Positions 51,664-55,027 of a stretch of DNA of 55,027 nt are shown one piece after another (the first letter of the stretch is position 1; every line of letters starts with the position of its first letter). This DNA comes from an uncultured Eubacteriales bacterium (GTDB lineage: Bacteria; Bacillota; Clostridia; Oscillospirales; Acutalibacteraceae): positions 1 through 55,027 of the forward strand of contig CAKUMQ010000014.1 of the NCBI GenBank assembly GCA_934667845.1, given 5' to 3'. The notes under the pieces are model-generated. The model was not told the origin of the DNA. It made no database searches and was given only the letters and a program-made list of their open reading frames with translations. The position numbers were made by a program, and so were the translations under genes.

Positions 51664-52983
51664 ATGGAGATCAACAAAGCCCCGCGCGGCACGCAGGATG
51701 TGCTGCCGGCGGAGAGCGATAAATGGCAGTATGTCGAGCGCACCGCTTTGGCAATCGCGCGCGACTACGGATACCGCGAGATGCGCACGCCGGTGTTTGA
51801 GCATACCGAGCTGTTTCTGCGCGGCGTCGGCGAGACGACCGACGTGGTGCAAAAGGAGATGTACACCTTCACCGACAAGGGCGGCCGCTCGATCACCCTC
51901 CGGCCGGAGGGAACGGCGGGTGCAGCGCGCTGCCTGCTTGAGCATGGGCTGCAAAACGGGCCGCTGCCGCAAAAGGTGGCGTATCTGACCTCCTGCTACC
52001 GCTATGAAAAGCCGCAGGCGGGGCGTCTGCGGGAATTCCACCAGTTCGGTGCGGAGTGCTTCGGCGCGGCGGAGCCGCAGGCGGACGCGGAGCTGATCGC
52101 TTTGGCGCGTACCGTTCTGCAGACGCTCGGCGTGACCGGTGTATCGCTCCATCTCAACTCCATCGGCTGTCCGACCTGCCGTGCGGAATACCACAAGGCG
52201 CTGAAGGCCTATTTCTCCGCCCGCAGAGAGGAGCTTTGCCAGACCTGTCAGGAGCGGCTGGAGCGCAACCCGATGCGGATATTAGACTGCAAGTCGCCGG
52301 TGTGCAAAGAGATCGCCGCCGGGGCGCCTGTAATGCTCGATTATCTCTGTGCCGACTGCGCCGCGCACTTTGAAGAGGTGCGCGCCTGCCTGACGGCGGC
52401 GGAGATCCCGTTTGAACTGGATACCGGCATTGTGCGCGGGCTGGATTATTACACCCGCACCGTGTTCGAGTTTGTCTCCGATGCCCTCGGCGCGCAGGCG
52501 GTCGTTTGCGGCGGCGGACGGTATGACGGACTTGTTGAGGAGCTGGGCGGACCGCATCTGCCCTCGCTCGGCTTTGCAATCGGCCTGGAGCGGCTGCTCA
52601 TGATCATGGAAGCGAAGGGCGCCGCCCTGCCGGAGTCTCCCCGCTGTGAGGTGTATTTCGCCCCGATGGGCAAAGAGGCGGTGCGCGCCTGCTTTGCTCT
52701 GGTCACGCGTCTGCGTGAGGGCGGCGTGGCGGCGGAATGCGACCTGATCGGCCGCGGACTGAAAGCGCAGATGAAATACGCCGCCAAGCTCGGCGCGCGC
52801 TACACGGTCGTGGTGGGAGATAACGAGCTTGCCTCCCAGCGCGCCGTACTGAAAGATATGGCGGACGGAAAAACGGAAGAGATCGCGCTGGACGACAGCC
52901 TGTATACTACCTTATATAATAAATCGCTTGACCGTCAGCTGGCGGGCATGGCGGATCTGTTTGACAGCGTTAGGGAGGAATAA
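51664..52983 (+). CDS. hisS: Histidyl-tRNA synthetase
   Basis: A 439-residue class II synthetase charging tRNA-His. It shows APRGTQDVLP at the N-terminus, TLRPEGTAGAARCLLEHGL (motif 2 region), GLDYYTRTVFEF (HisA motif 2) and GGGRYDGL, and PSLGFAIGLERLL (motif 3). The C-terminal anticodon domain is complete. The ATG at 51664 follows TAGGAGTGA. The leader (about 51600-51640) can form a GC-rich hairpin, but I see no T-box. It pairs with aspS, 3 bp apart. Confidence 0.97.
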   Translation: MEINKAPRGTQDVLPAESDKWQYVERTALAIARDYGYREMRTPVFEHTELFLRGVGETTDVVQKEMYTFTDKGGRSITLRPEGTAGAARCLLEHGLQNGPLPQKVAYLTSCYRYEKPQAGRLREFHQFGAECFGAAEPQADAELIALARTVLQTLGVTGVSLHLNSIGCPTCRAEYHKALKAYFSARREELCQTCQERLERNPMRILDCKSPVCKEIAAGAPVMLDYLCADCAAHFEEVRACLTAAEIPFELDTGIVRGLDYYTRTVFEFVSDALGAQAVVCGGGRYDGLVEELGGPHLPSLGFAIGLERLLMIMEAKGAALPESPRCEVYFAPMGKEAVRACFALVTRLREGGVAAECDLIGRGLKAQMKYAAKLGARYTVVVGDNELASQRAVLKDMADGKTEEIALDDSLYTTLYNKSLDRQLAGMADLFDSVREE

Positions 52984-52986
52984 ATC

Positions 52987-54777
52987 ATGGCGGAAACCAT
53001 TAAAGGACTGCACCGCACCCATTACTGCGGCACGCTGCGGGAGAGCGATGCGGGCAAAGAAGTGACTCTGTTCGGCTGGGTGCAGCGGCAGCGCGACCTC
53101 GGTCAGCTGATCTTTGTGGACCTGCGCGACCGCAGCGGCATTGTGCAGCTGACATTTGACGAAACGACCGACCGCGCAGTGTTTGACAAGGCGTTTACGG
53201 TGCGCAGCGAGTATGTGCTCGCGGTGCGCGGCGTTGTGCGCGTGCGCTCTGCCAAAAATGCGGAGCTGCCGACCGGAGATATCGAGGTGCTGGTCGAGGA
53301 GCTGCGGATCCTAAACCGCGCCGAAACGCCGCCGTTTGAGATCATCGAGGGCTGCACGACCGCCGAGGCGACGCGGCTTAAATACCGCTATCTGGATCTG
53401 CGGCGCCCGGAATTGCAGCGCAATCTGTATATGCGCCACCGTATCGCCAAGGCGGCGCGCGACTATTTCGACCGCGAGGGCTTTCTGGAGATCGAAACGC
53501 CGATGCTCATCAAGTCCACGCCCGAGGGCGCGCGGGACTTCCTCGTTCCCTCCCGACTGCACCACGGGGAGTTTTATGCCCTGCCGCAGTCGCCGCAGCT
53601 GTATAAGCAGCTGTGCATGGTGGCGGGCTTTGACCGCTATGTGCAGCTGGCGCGCTGCTTCCGCGACGAGGATCTGCGGGCAGACCGCCAGCCGGAATTT
53701 ACGCAGATCGACATGGAGATGTCCTTTGTCGACGTCGAGGATGTGCTCGCCGTCGGCGAGGGGCTGATGAAGCATATATTCAAAACGGTGCTGGATGTGG
53801 ATCTGCCGACCCCGCTGCCCCGCTTGCGGTATACCGAGGCGATGGAGCGGTTCGGATCGGATAAGCCGGATGTGCGATTTGGTATGGAGCTGATTGACCT
53901 GTCCGACGCGGTGCGCGGCTGCGGCTTCGGCGTGTTTGCCTCCGCACTGGAGGGCGGCGGCACGGTGCGCGGCATCACTGCCAAGGGCGGCGCAGCCGTG
54001 CTGTCCCGCAAGGAGATGGACAAGCTCACCGAGATGGTGCGCGGTATCGGCGCCAAGGGGCTTGCCTGGGTGCGTCTGACCGAAGAGGGCGTGCTGTCCT
54101 CGTTCGGGAAATTCATGACGCCGGAGCAGATGGAGACGCTCCTGACCGCCGCTGGCGCCGAAAAGGGCGATGCGGTGCTGATCATTGCCGATACGGTCAA
54201 AAAGCACGTGCTGCAGACTCTGGGGGCTCTGCGTCTTGAGGTGGCAAACAAGCTGCAGATCGAGCGCAGCGGTTATCAGATGCTGTGGATCACCGAATTC
54301 CCGTTCTTTGAGTGGGATGAGGAGACGGGGACGTGGATGGCTATGCATCATCCGTTTACCTCGCCGCTTGACGAGTGCGTGCCGTATCTGGACAGCGCGC
54401 CCGAAAAGGTGTTTGCCAAGGCGTATGATCTGGTGCTCAACGGCATTGAGCTGGCGTCCGGCTCCATCCGCATTACCGATCCCGAGCTGCAGGGGCATAT
54501 GTTCCGTGCGCTCGGTCTGTCGGATGAGGAGGCGCACGAGAAGTTCGGCTTCCTCACCGACGCGTTCCGCTACGGTGCGCCGCCCCACGGCGGCATGGGC
54601 ATCGGGCTTGACCGCCTCGTGATGCAGATGCTGGGTGCGCCCACGCTGCGTGACGTGCTGGCTTTCCCGAAGGTGCAGAACATGACCGAGCTGATGACCG
54701 ACTGCCCGGCTGAGGTGGATGCCGGACAGCTTGCCGATCTCGGCATCGCTCTGGCGGAAGAACCGGCGAAGTCCTGA
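52987..54777 (+). CDS. aspS: Aspartyl-tRNA synthetase
   Basis: A 596-residue bacterial-type class II synthetase, with an N-terminal OB-fold anticodon domain (FGWVQRQRDLGQLIFVDLRD), the catalytic core (RYLDLRRPELQRN, ARCFRDEDLRADRQPEFTQID for motif 2), the inserted GAD domain (about 290-410), and GIGLDRLVMQMLG (motif 3). Whether it is discriminating or not cannot be told from sequence alone. Last gene of the hisS-aspS pair, a common arrangement in Firmicutes. Confidence 0.97.
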   Translation: MAETIKGLHRTHYCGTLRESDAGKEVTLFGWVQRQRDLGQLIFVDLRDRSGIVQLTFDETTDRAVFDKAFTVRSEYVLAVRGVVRVRSAKNAELPTGDIEVLVEELRILNRAETPPFEIIEGCTTAEATRLKYRYLDLRRPELQRNLYMRHRIAKAARDYFDREGFLEIETPMLIKSTPEGARDFLVPSRLHHGEFYALPQSPQLYKQLCMVAGFDRYVQLARCFRDEDLRADRQPEFTQIDMEMSFVDVEDVLAVGEGLMKHIFKTVLDVDLPTPLPRLRYTEAMERFGSDKPDVRFGMELIDLSDAVRGCGFGVFASALEGGGTVRGITAKGGAAVLSRKEMDKLTEMVRGIGAKGLAWVRLTEEGVLSSFGKFMTPEQMETLLTAAGAEKGDAVLIIADTVKKHVLQTLGALRLEVANKLQIERSGYQMLWITEFPFFEWDEETGTWMAMHHPFTSPLDECVPYLDSAPEKVFAKAYDLVLNGIELASGSIRITDPELQGHMFRALGLSDEEAHEKFGFLTDAFRYGAPPHGGMGIGLDRLVMQMLGAPTLRDVLAFPKVQNMTELMTDCPAEVDAGQLADLGIALAEEPAKS

Positions 54778-54798
54778 CAGAGAAAAAGATGAATTTAG

Positions 54799-54863
54799 GC
54801 GTGCCATCGCGGATGGCGTCGGCGGGAGCTCCGTCCGGCGCATCGGCGGTGGCACGCTTCTTT
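54799..54863 (+). terminator. Probable terminator of hisS-aspS
   Basis: GCGTGCCA (54799-54806) pairs with TGGCACGC (54850-54857), followed by a T-rich run TTCTTTT. The 43-nt interior can form its own hairpin (GATGGCG.../...GCGCATC). Confidence 0.55.
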
Positions 54864-54959
54864 TGCGGTGGGACTGCGGGAAATGGCGTGCGGGAAATGC
54901 GGAAAATACGGTCTGAGAAACGAAAAACAGAAAAAAGGAAAGAAATTTCAAAAAAGGTG

Positions 54960-54988
54960 TTGACAAGGGGGAGGAAGTGTGGTATACT
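54960..54988 (+). promoter_or_regulatory. Strong promoter at the right edge, possibly of an rRNA operon
   Basis: TTGACA (54960-54965), 17-bp spacer, TATACT (54983-54988), with a long A-rich stretch upstream (about 54917-54955) like an UP element. The transcript then has a hairpin GCTGTCC/GGACAGC (54995-55001 with 55010-55016) and reaches GGGACCTTGAA at the very end. Confidence 0.75.
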
Positions 54989-55027
54989 AGCGAAGCTGTC
55001 CCGGAAAACGGACAGCGGGACCTTGAA

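Overview
This 55 kb window is GC-rich, densely packed bacterial chromosome and looks like core housekeeping DNA. The gene set points to a high-GC Clostridia, probably Oscillospirales/Ruminococcaceae-type (inference). The clues are an L27 made with a cleavable N-terminal extension next to the Prp protease, ZapA, the DUF4321-maf-mreBCD-PBP2-minD-mgsA block, an archaeal-type ProRS, a GlnRS beside GluRS, QueT, DegV, a ROK regulator and a perfect CIRCE element. I see no rRNA or tRNA gene, CRISPR array, insertion sequence or prophage. The left edge holds the terminator of an unseen + strand unit. The right edge ends just after a strong promoter that may drive an rRNA operon.

Layout. 0.1-1.7 kb (-): an Amidase_6-type lipoprotein and a 61-residue protein built like a sortase sorting signal. 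1.7-6.6 kb: a sugar module with a ROK repressor and a DUF4432 epimerase on the - strand, divergent from a PfkB kinase, a D-lyxose isomerase-like cupin and a class II aldolase. An operator-like inverted repeat sits at the divergent promoters. 6.7-9.2 kb: ackA and tmcAL, divergent. 9.3-13.8 kb: a membrane XRE regulator, then a translationally coupled acyltransferase-GT8-GT8-acyltransferase operon bracketed by clustered CTAC/GTAG inverted repeats. 14-16.5 kb: DegV, hemolysin III, MscS. 16.5-20.4 kb: rplU-prp-rpmA, an MBL-fold lipoprotein, nrdR, DUF1015. 26.5-20.5 kb (-): proS, two cyclophilins, a Cys-rich protein, an acyltransferase-like membrane protein, queT, galE. 26.7-30.4 kb: CIRCE-htpG (+), then trpS and an esterase (-). 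30.5-36.8 kb: gltX-glnS-proB-proA-proC. 36.8-40.7 kb: an ABC-F ATPase, a PAP2 phosphatase, a polyprenyl-phosphate glycosyltransferase and a zinc-ribbon membrane protein. 40.8-42 kb: rpsF-ssb-rpsR. 42.2-51.6 kb: zapA, a U32 peptidase, DUF4321, maf, mreBCD, PBP2, minD, mgsA. 51.7-54.8 kb: hisS-aspS.

Themes. Translation is heavily represented: six aminoacyl-tRNA synthetases (Pro, Trp, Glu, Gln, His, Asp), four ribosomal proteins and TmcAL. Cell-wall elongation and division form the second theme. Envelope lipid and glycan synthesis is the third and holds the least characterised part. The best candidate for an undescribed system is the acyltransferase-GT8-GT8-acyltransferase operon with its flanking repeats. 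It probably makes or remodels a glycolipid or acylated glycan; its product cannot be read from sequence.
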